A stretch of DNA of 52,545 nt from Mesorhizobium sp. dw_380. GTDB lineage: Bacteria > Pseudomonadota > Alphaproteobacteria > Rhizobiales > Rhizobiaceae. This document shows, piece after piece, positions 43,002-51,464 of the stretch. The notes below the pieces were generated by a model. It saw only the letters and a list, made by a program, of their open reading frames with translations, did not search any database and had not been told where the DNA came from. The DNA lies in NCBI RefSeq assembly GCF_018588885.1, contig NZ_JAFFIW010000043.1, positions 1 to 52,545 of the forward strand. Reading direction: 5' to 3'. The stretch's first letter is position 1, and every line of letters starts with the position of its first letter. A program made the position numbers and the translations under genes.

Positions 43002-44768
43002 TTAGATGTCGAGCACGAGGCGTGCCGACTTGGCGCGCGAAACGCAGGTCATGATCTTGGTGCCGGCCTTCCGTTCGGCATCGTTGAGATAGACGTCCTG
43101 ATGGTCGGGCTCGCCCTCGATCACTGTCGCAACACAGGTGCCGCAGGCGCCCTGCTCGCAGGACGACGGCACGTCGATGCCGTTCTCGCGCATCACCTGC
43201 ATGATCGTCTTGCCGGCCGGCACCTGCAGCGTGACGCAGGACCGCGCCAGCGCCACCTCGAAGCTCGAACTGTCGTCGATCTTGTTGGTGTTCTTGAAAT
43301 ACTCGAAATGGACCGCGGTATCCGGCCAGCCCTGATCGGCCGCGATCTTGCGCGCGGCTTCCAGCATCGGTCCCGGGCCGCAGATGTAGAGATGCATGCC
43401 GTTGCGGTAACCGGCGAGAATCTGTCGAAGCTCGGCCCCGGTCGCGTCGGGCGAGAGCCCGAGATGCGGCTTCAGCGCATCGCCGAGATGCCTCAGCCGA
43501 TCGGCAAAGGCGAGGTGCTCTTCACCCTGCGCGAAATAGTGCAGTTCGTGCGCAAGCTCCTGGTTCTTCAGCGTCTGCGCCATGGCGAGCAGCGGCGTGA
43601 TGCCGATGCCGCCGGCGACGAACAGCGTCTTGATCGCGTCGCGGCGCAGCGGGAAATTGTTGCGCGGTTCGGAAATCGCCAGCACGTCGCCCTCGCGCAC
43701 GGTCTCGTGCATGCATTTGGAGCCGCCCTTCGAATCCCGCTCCAGCTTGACGCCGATGACGAAGCTGTCGGTTTCGCCAGGACCGTTGGTGATCGAATAC
43801 TGCCTGATCTCGCCATTGGGCATATGGACGTCGATATGGGCTCCAGGCTGGAACGTCGGCAGGATGCCCTTGATCGGGCGAAGCTCGAAGCCCGCAATGC
43901 CGTCGGCCGCCTGCCATTTCCTGGCCACGCTGACACGCAGCGCCGCCTTGCGGCCATGCGTGGTCACCTCGGGCATTTCGGCAAGCTCGGCCGAGACCCG
44001 TTCGTAGACCGGCTCGATCGGCGCCGGCGCCGGTGCGTTCGCCACGTCGCGTTCGACCTCGTCGCGCAGCCTGGAAAGCCGTTCATTGTGGTGACGCAGG
44101 ATGGCGATGCGCGCGGCCCCTTCGGCCTCCTGATCGACCACGCCGCGGATCACCGAACGGTTGGAATCGACCGGCTGCACGAAGAACACGCCGTGCGTCT
44201 CGGCACCGCCGGCGCGCGAGCGAAGCGCGACCGCGAAATCCTGCGCGGCTTCGATGACAATGTCGGCGCCCTCGCCGTCGATCGCTCCGTTGGGCTGAAA
44301 GCGATAGGCTTTCAGCCTTTCGACGACCTTGTCGGCCGGTGCGTTGACCGCGATGCCGCGCAAGGCGAGCAGCTTGCCTTCGGCCAGTCCGGCAACTTCA
44401 GGCACCTCCCCGCGCGGCTCTTCCGAAGACCAGACCAGGCCGTAGCGCTCGACCGCCGGGAAGGTGCGATTGGTGATGGTGCGGGCCGGTGCGTCGGCCG
44501 GATGCGCCGGAATATAGGTGCAGCCGGCGGTGCGGTTCGAATAACGCCAGCCATGATACTGGCATTTCAGTTCGCGCCCGTCATTGATGCCGATCGACAG
44601 CCTGACGCCGCGATGCAGACAGCGGTTCTCCCAGATATTGACGTAACCGTCATCGGCCCGCCACACGGCGAATTCCCGGCCGAGCAACTGGCCGTGGAAA
44701 ACGTGGCGGAACGGCAAATCATGGGCAGCGGCGATCGGATGCCACCGGCTTCTGGCTTCTTCCAACAT
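43002..44768 (-). CDS. Rieske domain fused to PDR-type reductase (NdmD-like)
   Basis: 588 residues in three parts. Residues 1-120 are a complete Rieske domain, with cluster ligands Cys50-His52 (NRCLHRG) and Cys69-His72 (KCQYHGW). Residues about 125-250 hold a shrunken oxygenase-like segment (VFFVQPVDSNRS) without iron ligands. From about 265 on comes a phthalate-dioxygenase-reductase module: FMN site RQYS at 322, NAD site GGIGITP at 386 and CGPGPM at 463, and a plant-type [2Fe-2S] with Cys537, 542, 545 and 575 (CEQGACGTC). Electron flow would be NADH, FMN, ferredoxin cluster, Rieske cluster, partner oxygenase. NdmD of P. putida CBB5 has this same unusual order. The ATG at 44768 follows GGAGACGATTG. 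Confidence 0.93.
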   Translation of the reverse strand: MLEEARSRWHPIAAAHDLPFRHVFHGQLLGREFAVWRADDGYVNIWENRCLHRGVRLSIGINDGRELKCQYHGWRYSNRTAGCTYIPAHPADAPARTITNRTFPAVERYGLVWSSEEPRGEVPEVAGLAEGKLLALRGIAVNAPADKVVERLKAYRFQPNGAIDGEGADIVIEAAQDFAVALRSRAGGAETHGVFFVQPVDSNRSVIRGVVDQEAEGAARIAILRHHNERLSRLRDEVERDVANAPAPAPIEPVYERVSAELAEMPEVTTHGRKAALRVSVARKWQAADGIAGFELRPIKGILPTFQPGAHIDVHMPNGEIRQYSITNGPGETDSFVIGVKLERDSKGGSKCMHETVREGDVLAISEPRNNFPLRRDAIKTLFVAGGIGITPLLAMAQTLKNQELAHELHYFAQGEEHLAFADRLRHLGDALKPHLGLSPDATGAELRQILAGYRNGMHLYICGPGPMLEAARKIAADQGWPDTAVHFEYFKNTNKIDDSSSFEVALARSCVTLQVPAGKTIMQVMRENGIDVPSSCEQGACGTCVATVIEGEPDHQDVYLNDAERKAGTKIMTCVSRAKSARLVLDI

Positions 44769-44790
44769 CAATCGTCTCCAAAAATGTCTG

Positions 44791-45684
44791 TCAGGCTGCA
44801 GCCGGGATGACCCCGTAGGTCACGCCCTTCTGGCTGAGCCAGCGCCGGTAGGCGATGGCCGACTTGTCGGCGCGGATCGGCGTCTCGGCGCGCGGATCGA
44901 GCGGCAAGCGCTTCGGCACCTGGTTTTCCAGGATCGGCTTGTCCTGGCCGAAGATCGTCTGCTGGAAGCGCTTGATCACCTTGTCTTCACTGTCTTCGTC
45001 GAGCACGCAAAGCAGCAAGTGGGCGCGCACATGCTCCTGGTCGACCGGCTGCAGGAAGACGGCGATGACATCGTGCCGGGCCTCGTCGACCGGGCTCGAT
45101 TTGTAGAGCACCGAGCAATAGGGATGCGGCACGCGATAGACGTAATCGACGTCGGCACCGCCATCGGACGCGGTCGAAGCCATCGGCTGGAAGAAGCGGC
45201 AGCGCGTCGCCAGGATCTCATCGCGATCGACGGAGATCTCAACGTCGTATTCCTTGACTTCGGTGTGCGGCTCGACGCCGAGGATGTCGGTATGCACATA
45301 GGGGAAGTGGCCCATGTCGAGAAAGTTCTCGATGGCGCGCGGCGCTGAAACATTGACGCCGAACGTTGCCGCATTGAGCTTGCGGCGGTCCGGCTCTTCA
45401 TATTCGGGGATCGGGAACAGCTCGGCCGGCGGCGACCCGAGCGAGGTCCAGACATAGCCGTAGGCGCTTCTTGCCGGCAGCCTGTCGGCAGGCGGAACGT
45501 GGTCAGCCCCTTGCACATCGGAACGCGAGCGCCAGACGACGGGCTCGCCATCCGCATTGACCGCAAAGCTGAGGCGCTCCTCGAGCAGAACGGTTTCCCG
45601 GACGGCGCCGGGAGCAGCCTCCGCGATCGCCCCTACCGGGTGCCAGAGATTGAGGATCACGGGATCAGTGCATTTTGTCATCAT
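44791..45684 (-). CDS. Rieske-less oxygenase catalytic subunit A (NdmC-like)
   Basis: 297 residues. The catalytic, SRPBCC-type domain of a Rieske oxygenase is intact: ENFLDMGHFPYVH gives Asp123, His126 and His131, and Asp248 in FGQDKPILENQ is the likely third iron ligand. The first 90 residues still align with a Rieske domain (LWHPVG at 13, YGYVWTSLG at 75), but the section with both Cys-X-His/Cys-X2-His pairs is gone, replaced by about 25 residues. It must therefore receive electrons from a Rieske cluster elsewhere, evidently the fused reductase 19 bp downstream. NdmC (7-methylxanthine N-demethylase) has this property. It is a paralogue of the next gene. Confidence 0.88.
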   Translation of the reverse strand: MMTKCTDPVILNLWHPVGAIAEAAPGAVRETVLLEERLSFAVNADGEPVVWRSRSDVQGADHVPPADRLPARSAYGYVWTSLGSPPAELFPIPEYEEPDRRKLNAATFGVNVSAPRAIENFLDMGHFPYVHTDILGVEPHTEVKEYDVEISVDRDEILATRCRFFQPMASTASDGGADVDYVYRVPHPYCSVLYKSSPVDEARHDVIAVFLQPVDQEHVRAHLLLCVLDEDSEDKVIKRFQQTIFGQDKPILENQVPKRLPLDPRAETPIRADKSAIAYRRWLSQKGVTYGVIPAAA

Positions 45685-45713
45685 CTTATCCCTTCAAATA
45701 CCCTCATACATCA

Positions 45714-46571
45714 TCAGATCTGTGCCGGTATCGCACCATAGGTGACCGACCGATCACGCAGCCAGCGCCGATAGGAAACCGAAACGGCATCGGCGCGGAT
45801 CGGTGTCTCGGCGCGCGGATCGAGCGGCAGGCGCTTGGGGACCTGATTTTCCAGGATCGGCTTGTCCTGGGCAAAGATCAATTGCATGAAACTGCGCACC
45901 GTCGCCGCATCCATGCCCTCCTTGAGATAGCAGAGATACGGGTGCGCGACGCAGTTCTCCTCGTCGACCGGCTGCACGAACAGAGTGATGACATCCAGCC
46001 TGTCCTTCTGGATCGGATTGCTCTTGTAAAGCGCCACCGTATAGGGCCGGATCACCTTGTAGATGTAGTCGACGACAAAGCCTTCCTTGGCGGTCGGTGA
46101 CGCGATGGGCTGGTAGAATTTGCATTCGGTCGCCAGCACCTCGTCCTGGGGCGTGATTTCCACCTTGTAAGGCGCGACCTCGGTATGCGGCTCCTCGCCG
46201 AGCCAACCGGTGTGGATGAAGGGGAAATGCCCCATGTCGAGAAAACTCTCGACGGCGCGAAGGCCCGACACCTTGACCGCGATCGAGCCGCCGTTGACCA
46301 GATGTCGGTCCGCCTCATTGGCTTCCGGGATGTAGATGATGTCGCGCCAGGGTTTGTCCAGACAGGTCCAGACGAAGCCATAGCGCTCGGCGCTTTTCAG
46401 CACGGCGCCCGTGTCGCTGCGAACGACTTCGATCTTGTTTGAATGTCTGCGAATGGCGAGATCGACCCCAAGCAGGCGCGTTGGAAAGGGCGTATCCTGG
46501 CTAAGCGAATCCTGGTCAGCGACGATATGCCAGTCGTTCAGAAGCTCGCGGTCGACGCAACGGGTTGCCAT
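45714..46571 (-). CDS. Rieske-less oxygenase catalytic subunit B (NdmC-like)
   Basis: 285 residues, a paralogue of the gene 29 bp downstream. Iron site: SFLDMGHFPFIH (Asp112, His115, His120) and FAQDKPILENQ. As in its paralogue, the N-terminal 85 residues keep the Rieske-fold edges (NDWHIVADQ; RYGFVWTCLD) and lack the cluster ligands. The last 60 residues are nearly identical in the two, with 27 consecutive identical residues beginning QDKPILENQV. The ATG at 46571 follows GGGAGGG at seven bases; a TTG at 46586 is less likely. First gene of the operon. The two subunits may form a hetero-oligomer or act on different N-methyl positions. Confidence 0.87.
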   Translation of the reverse strand: MATRCVDRELLNDWHIVADQDSLSQDTPFPTRLLGVDLAIRRHSNKIEVVRSDTGAVLKSAERYGFVWTCLDKPWRDIIYIPEANEADRHLVNGGSIAVKVSGLRAVESFLDMGHFPFIHTGWLGEEPHTEVAPYKVEITPQDEVLATECKFYQPIASPTAKEGFVVDYIYKVIRPYTVALYKSNPIQKDRLDVITLFVQPVDEENCVAHPYLCYLKEGMDAATVRSFMQLIFAQDKPILENQVPKRLPLDPRAETPIRADAVSVSYRRWLRDRSVTYGAIPAQI

Positions 46572-46643
46572 CGGCTTCCCTCCCAACTCGGCTAGCCCTT
46601 CACCATGAACCTAGCCCGACGTTTCGAGATAACGAAATCACAA

Positions 46644-46691
46644 GATTGGATACCAATCAATGATTTTTTGTCAGCCAAAATCATTTTTTGT
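46644..46691. promoter_or_regulatory. GntR operator candidate and direct repeats in the divergent promoter
   Basis: GATTGG-ATA-CCAATC (46644-46658) is a perfect inverted repeat of the size FadR-type GntR proteins bind. It is followed by AATGATTTTTTGT (46659-46671) and AATCATTTTTTGT (46679-46691), a 13-bp direct repeat with one mismatch and a 20-bp period. A TTGACA at 46693-46698 may be the -35 box for the GntR gene. The 172-bp gap is sharply AT-rich against the genome average. Confidence 0.65.
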
Positions 46692-46743
46692 GTTGACAGA
46701 CTATGATGATTGAATTCCGATATGGAAAACCTGAACCTGGGAT

Positions 46744-47658
46744 ATGGCACATCCCGAAGCGTCATGTCTTCACCATGGAAAGCTTGCTGATCATGTCGTC
46801 GCAAAGGCGGAGAACCGTGTCTTGAGCAGCCGCTCCCAGACGATCGCGGACACGCTGACCCGCGCCATCATCGACCATCGGCTGGTGCCCGGCTGCAAGC
46901 TCGGCGAGCGCGAGCTTGCCGAGATATTCGATGTCAGCCGCATCGTGGTGCGCCAGGCGTTGATACGGCTCGCCGATGACGGGCTGGCGCAGATCGAGCG
47001 CAACCGCGGCGCCTTCGTCGCCAGGCCGAGCATGCAGGAGGCGATGGAGATTTACGATGCGCTGACCCTTGTTGAACAGGGCGTGGCAGCCCAGCTCAGC
47101 GATCGCCTGGGCCCCGCCGGATGGGCCGAGCTGCGCCAGCACGTCGAACGCCAGCGCCAGGCAGTCGCTGCCGGCAACGATGCGCTGGCCGACGTGCTCG
47201 GCCAGGAATTCCATACAGTGTTCGTGCGCCTCAGCCGCAATAAGGTGATGCAGGAAATCCATGCCCAGCTCGTGCGCCGCACGACGCTGCTGCGCTCGCT
47301 CATCACCGCCGATTTCGACTATTGCAACCTGCTCGACGACCATTCACGGGTCGTCGACCTCCTGGAAAAGGGCCGCCTGAAGCAGGCCATGGACCTGATC
47401 GACACGCACCATCGCACCGTGGTGCGCGGCTATATCATGGACCGCGAAGTGTTTCCGGAGATGACGCCCGCGGAAGCGCTCGCACCCTATCTCGACGGCA
47501 AGGCCGACGCAGCGACGACATCGGCCGGGTTGAGGCAGGCAAAACCATCCGGGAATGGCGACGGCGCGGCGCACGCGCACGTCCATCTCCCCAACGAAGA
47601 CCGGGCACCGACAAGCCGGGCATCAACCAAAAAAACCAACAGAGGGTTACCGACATGA
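46744..47658 (+). CDS. GntR family transcriptional regulator (FadR/FCD subfamily)
   Basis: 304 residues. Winged helix-turn-helix at about 28-100 (SQTIADTLTRAIIDHRLVPG, LGERELAEIFDVSRIVVRQA, then GAFVARPSM), followed by an FCD ligand-binding domain with the metal-binding His residues in QEFHTVFVRLS and DTHHRTVVRG. The last 45 residues are an unconserved polar tail. It runs divergently from the Rieske operon and overlaps the substrate-binding protein gene by four bases, so it is positioned to control import and demethylation together, probably sensing the imported compound. Confidence 0.9.
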   Translation: MAHPEASCLHHGKLADHVVAKAENRVLSSRSQTIADTLTRAIIDHRLVPGCKLGERELAEIFDVSRIVVRQALIRLADDGLAQIERNRGAFVARPSMQEAMEIYDALTLVEQGVAAQLSDRLGPAGWAELRQHVERQRQAVAAGNDALADVLGQEFHTVFVRLSRNKVMQEIHAQLVRRTTLLRSLITADFDYCNLLDDHSRVVDLLEKGRLKQAMDLIDTHHRTVVRGYIMDREVFPEMTPAEALAPYLDGKADAATTSAGLRQAKPSGNGDGAAHAHVHLPNEDRAPTSRASTKKTNRGLPT

Positions 47659-48749
47659 ACGACCTGACAAGACGCGGATTCCTGAAATACAGCGGAGCGC
47701 TGGGTGCTGCGCTCGGCGCTGGAGGACTGAGCACGATCGCCAGAGCCCAGGAGGTGCTCAAGATCGGTGCCGTCTATGTCTCGCCGGTCGCCGAGATCGG
47801 CTGGACCAAGCAGCACAGCCTCGGTGTCGACGCCATCAAGGCCGCTTTCGGCGACAAGGTCGAGCTCACCGTCATTGACAACATCTTCATGCCGCAAGAT
47901 GCGGAGCGCATTTTTCGCGAGCTGGCCAGCGCCGGCAACAAATTGATCTTCGGCACCAGTTTCTCGCATGGCACGCCGATGCAGAAGGTGGCGCCGCGCT
48001 TCCCCAAGGTGGCGTTCGAACATTGCTCAGGCATCGTCCATCTCGCCAATCTCGGAACCTTCGAAGCCAAATATTACGAAGGAACCTTCGTCGCCGGTGC
48101 GGCCGGCGGCCACATGTCGAAATCCGGCAAGATCGGTTTCATCGGCGGTTTCCCCATCCCTGATATCGTCGGCCCGGCCAACGCGCTGCTGCTCGGCGCG
48201 CAAAGCGTCAACCCGAACGCCACCTGCAACGCCATCTTCCTCAATTCCTGGTTCGATCCGGGCAAGGAGAAGGAGGCCGCCAAGACGCTGCTTTCGCAAG
48301 GCTGCGATGTCATCTGCTCGATGACCGACACGGCGACGGGCGTCCAGGTCGCCGGCGAAGGCGGCGCCTGGTCGATCGGCTATGCCAGCGACATGGCGAA
48401 GTTCGCCTCAGGCAAACAACTGACGTCGTTTGTCCTCGACTGGACCAGCGACTATGTCGGCGCGGCCAAGGCCGTCGCCGCCGGCACGTGGAAGCCGGAA
48501 GTGCGCTGGGACGGACTGGCTGCCGGTGTCGTGAAGATGGCGCCCTATAATGACGGCATCCCGGCCGACACGAAGGCCAAGCTCAAGCAGCTCGAAGCCG
48601 ACATCGGCAGCGGCAAGGTTCACCCCTATGCCGGCGAGTTGAAGGACCAGGACGGCAAGGTCAAGGTCGCAGCGGGCGCGGTGCTCAGCGACGACGACAT
48701 CCGGGGCATGAACTGGTTCGTCAAGGGGATGATCGGCAAGCTGAGCTGA
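47655..48749 (+). CDS. BMP family ABC transporter substrate-binding protein
   Basis: 364 residues. Twin-arginine type signal (NDLTRRGFLKYSGALGAALG) instead of the lipobox seen in many BMP proteins, so it is probably a soluble periplasmic protein exported by Tat. The mature part has the PnrA/BMP layout: VLKIGAVYVSPVAEIGWTKQ, IFGTSFSHGTPMQKVA, VAFEHCSG, GKIGFIGGFPIPDIV. PnrA/BMP proteins with this kind of transporter bind purine nucleosides or related heterocycles. Its ATG overlaps the GntR stop (ATGA). Confidence 0.92.
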   Translation: MNDLTRRGFLKYSGALGAALGAGGLSTIARAQEVLKIGAVYVSPVAEIGWTKQHSLGVDAIKAAFGDKVELTVIDNIFMPQDAERIFRELASAGNKLIFGTSFSHGTPMQKVAPRFPKVAFEHCSGIVHLANLGTFEAKYYEGTFVAGAAGGHMSKSGKIGFIGGFPIPDIVGPANALLLGAQSVNPNATCNAIFLNSWFDPGKEKEAAKTLLSQGCDVICSMTDTATGVQVAGEGGAWSIGYASDMAKFASGKQLTSFVLDWTSDYVGAAKAVAAGTWKPEVRWDGLAAGVVKMAPYNDGIPADTKAKLKQLEADIGSGKVHPYAGELKDQDGKVKVAAGAVLSDDDIRGMNWFVKGMIGKLS

Positions 48750-48841
48750 TCGTCGTCAAGAAACAAGGGAGACGCTGAAGCCCGATCTTGGGCGTCTCCC
48801 TGCCTGGTTCCCGTCCAACCTCGCCCACGGCAGGACCCGCC

Positions 48842-50389
48842 ATGCATCCGCGTCTAGAACTGCGAAACATCTGCAAGCGTTATCCCGGCGTCGTCGCCAA
48901 TGACGACGTCTCGCTGGCCATCCAGCCTGGCGAAATCCATGCCGTGCTGGGCGAAAACGGGGCCGGCAAATCGACCCTGATGAAGATCATCTATGGCGCC
49001 GCGCAGGCCGATTCCGGCGAGATCTTCTGCGACGGCAATCCGGTCGCGGCACATAATCCGGCGACGTCGCGTGCGCTCGGCATCGAGATGGTCTACCAGC
49101 ACTTCGCGCTGTTCGAATCCGTTTCCGTGGTCGAGAACATCGCGCTCTCGGCGAGCAGCGCCTTCCATCTGCCCTCGCTGGCGGAAAAAATCCGCGAACT
49201 TTCGCTGCGCTACGGCATGCCGATCGATCCGCATCGCCAGGTGCATGACCTCTCAGTCGGCGAGCGCCAGCGTGTCGAGATCGTGCGCTGTCTGCTGCGG
49301 ACGCCCAAGCTTTTGATCCTCGACGAGCCGACTTCCGTGCTGACGCCGCAGGCCGTGGTCAAGCTGTTCGAGACGCTCCGGCAACTCGCCGCCGAAGGCT
49401 GCAGCATCGTCTATATCAGCCATAAGCTGGACGAGGTGCAGGAGCTCTGCGACACCGCCACCGTGCTGCGCAACGGCAAGGTCACCGGCACGGCTCGGCC
49501 GAAAGAGACGACCTCGCTCGAGCTTGCCCGCATGATGGTCGGCTCGAAGCTGCCGGAAATGCATGTCAGTCCGCCGGTCCCGAGCGAGAAACCGGTGCTC
49601 GAGGTCACCAATCTGTCGGTCAAGGCGCGCGACCATTTCGGCGTCGATCTCAAGGACGTGTCGTTCGACGTGCGCGGCGGCGAAATCGTTGGCCTGGCCG
49701 GCGTCTCCGGCAACGGCCAGGCCGAGCTCATCGCCTTGCTCAGCGGCGAGCGCACGCATGGGCGGAGCGACGCGATCAGGATCTCGGGCACACCGGCGGC
49801 CGGCCTGCGCGCCGACGAACGCCGCAAGCTCGGCCTCGCCTTCGTCCCCGAGGAGCGGCTTGGACGAGGCGCCGTGCCGTCGCACACGCTGTGGGAGAAC
49901 ACGGTGCTGACGGCCCATCGCTCCGGCACCGTCCGCAACGGCCTGGTCGACCGCCGCAAGGCCAGCGCCTTCGCCGCGGGCATTATCGACAGGTTCAAGG
50001 TCAAGGCCAACGGTCCAGCTTCGACGGCGCAAAGCCTGTCGGGCGGCAATCTGCAGAAATTCATCGTCGGCCGCGAGATCGCGCTTCAGCCGAAGCTGCT
50101 GCTTGTCTCCCAGCCGACCTGGGGTGTCGACGTCGGCGCCAGCGCCTTCATCCGCCAGACCATCGTCGACCTCAGCCGCGCCGGTGCGGCGGTGCTCGTC
50201 GTCTCCGAAGAACTCGACGAGCTGTTCGAGATCTGCGACCGGCTGCTGGTGATCTGCCAGGGACGCGTGTCGCCGCCGCTGGTGCGCAAGACGACCGACC
50301 GCGAAGAGGTAGGGCTGCTGATGACCGGCAGGACGATGAGCAAGGACCAGATGGCAAGCGGGAGTGGCGACGTTGCGCTTCAGGATTGA
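48842..50389 (+). CDS. ABC transporter ATP-binding protein, two nucleotide-binding domains (nucleoside type)
   Basis: 515 residues. The first domain is complete (Walker A GENGAGKSTLMK, signature LSVGERQRVEIV, Walker B LLILDEPTSVLTP). The second has a degenerate Walker A region (GVSGNGQAELIALLSG) and signature LSGGNLQKFIVGREIA, as usual in the YufO/NupO/RbsA class. It energises the two permeases downstream. The ATG at 48842 is 92 bp after the BMP gene; GGCAGGA precedes it. Confidence 0.94.
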   Translation: MHPRLELRNICKRYPGVVANDDVSLAIQPGEIHAVLGENGAGKSTLMKIIYGAAQADSGEIFCDGNPVAAHNPATSRALGIEMVYQHFALFESVSVVENIALSASSAFHLPSLAEKIRELSLRYGMPIDPHRQVHDLSVGERQRVEIVRCLLRTPKLLILDEPTSVLTPQAVVKLFETLRQLAAEGCSIVYISHKLDEVQELCDTATVLRNGKVTGTARPKETTSLELARMMVGSKLPEMHVSPPVPSEKPVLEVTNLSVKARDHFGVDLKDVSFDVRGGEIVGLAGVSGNGQAELIALLSGERTHGRSDAIRISGTPAAGLRADERRKLGLAFVPEERLGRGAVPSHTLWENTVLTAHRSGTVRNGLVDRRKASAFAAGIIDRFKVKANGPASTAQSLSGGNLQKFIVGREIALQPKLLLVSQPTWGVDVGASAFIRQTIVDLSRAGAAVLVVSEELDELFEICDRLLVICQGRVSPPLVRKTTDREEVGLLMTGRTMSKDQMASGSGDVALQD

Positions 50390-51464
50390 ACAAAGGCCGG
50401 AGCCTTCGGCTGCGATGCGCGTCGCGGCACCGGTCGTGGCGTCGCTTCTGACGCTGATCGTCGGCTCGATCTTTTTCGCCTCGCTCGGGCATGACCCGCT
50501 GCCGACGCTCTACGCCTTCTTCATCGAGCCATTGAACTCCCTTAACGGATTGTCGGAATGGCTGCTCAAAGCCTCGCCGTTGATCCTCATCGCTTGCGGC
50601 CTGGCGGTCGGCTTCCGCGCCAATGTCTGGAACATCGGCGCCGAGGGCCAATTCACCATGGGCGCGATCGCGGCGAGCGGCGTCGGGCTGTTCTGGCCGA
50701 ACCCGGACAGCGTGCTGCTTCTCCCCTTGATGTTCATTGCCGGCATGGGCGCCGGCATGGCATGGGCGGCAATCCCCGCCTTCCTGCGCGCCCGCATGAA
50801 CACCAACGAGATCCTGGTCACGCTGATGATGACCTACATCGCCACGCTGTTCCTGTCCTATCTGGTGCATGGGCCGTGGCGCGATCCGGCCGGTTTCAAC
50901 TACCCGCAGACGGCACTTTTGCCGACAGCCGCCCTGTTCGCATCCTTCGACCCGGCCTATCGGCTCAACCCTTCGATCTTCATCACCGTGGTTGCCGTTC
51001 TGCTGATGTGGCTGTTCACCGACCGCAGCTTTCTCGGTTACAAGATGTCGGTCAGCGGCGCGGCGCCCTTGGCGGCCCGCTATGCCGGCTTTCGCGAATC
51101 GGCCGCGGTCTGGATCGGACTGCTGGCGGGAGGTGCCGCGGCCGGCATCGCCGGCATGGCGGAGGCCGCCGGGCCGCTCGGTCAGCTTTCGCCGCAGATT
51201 TCGCCAGGCTACGGTTTCGCGGCCATCATCGTCGCTTTCATCGGACGGCTGAACGCCTTCGGCATCGTGCTTGGCGGGCTGTTGATGTCGCTGCTTTTCC
51301 TCGGCGGCGAAGGCGTGCAGATGACGCTGGGCTTGCCCTCGGCGCTGACCCGCATCTTCCAGGGCATACTGCTGTTTTTCCTGCTCGCCGCCGACTTCTT
51401 CATTTTCTATCGCATTCGCCTGATACGGCCGGCCCGAGACACGCATGCGCTGGAGACAGCCTGA
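50364..51464 (+). CDS. ABC transporter permease (YufP/NupP-like)
   Basis: 366 residues with eight to ten membrane helices. Family motifs are LKASPLILIACGLAVGFRAN and NIGAEGQFTMGAIAAS. It overlaps the ATPase gene by 26 bases from the GTG. A TTG at 50373, nine bases further in, has GGGAG at eight-base spacing and is an equally good start. The stop shares one base with the next permease's ATG. Confidence 0.92.
   Translation: MATLRFRIEQRPEPSAAMRVAAPVVASLLTLIVGSIFFASLGHDPLPTLYAFFIEPLNSLNGLSEWLLKASPLILIACGLAVGFRANVWNIGAEGQFTMGAIAASGVGLFWPNPDSVLLLPLMFIAGMGAGMAWAAIPAFLRARMNTNEILVTLMMTYIATLFLSYLVHGPWRDPAGFNYPQTALLPTAALFASFDPAYRLNPSIFITVVAVLLMWLFTDRSFLGYKMSVSGAAPLAARYAGFRESAAVWIGLLAGGAAAGIAGMAEAAGPLGQLSPQISPGYGFAAIIVAFIGRLNAFGIVLGGLLMSLLFLGGEGVQMTLGLPSALTRIFQGILLFFLLAADFFIFYRIRLIRPARDTHALETA

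Noticed and set aside
44791..46571. Possibility that the two short oxygenase genes are frameshifted or truncated Rieske oxygenases
   Set aside because: Both have proper ribosome-binding sites, intact iron ligands, and the same shortened N-terminal region in two diverged paralogues. Independent identical damage is unlikely, and the cluster is supplied by the neighbouring fused reductase.
50558..51463. N-terminal extension of the last permease
   Set aside because: It lies out of frame inside the preceding permease and has non-membrane, Arg-rich composition. The ATG at 51464 overlaps the previous stop in the usual TGATG form.
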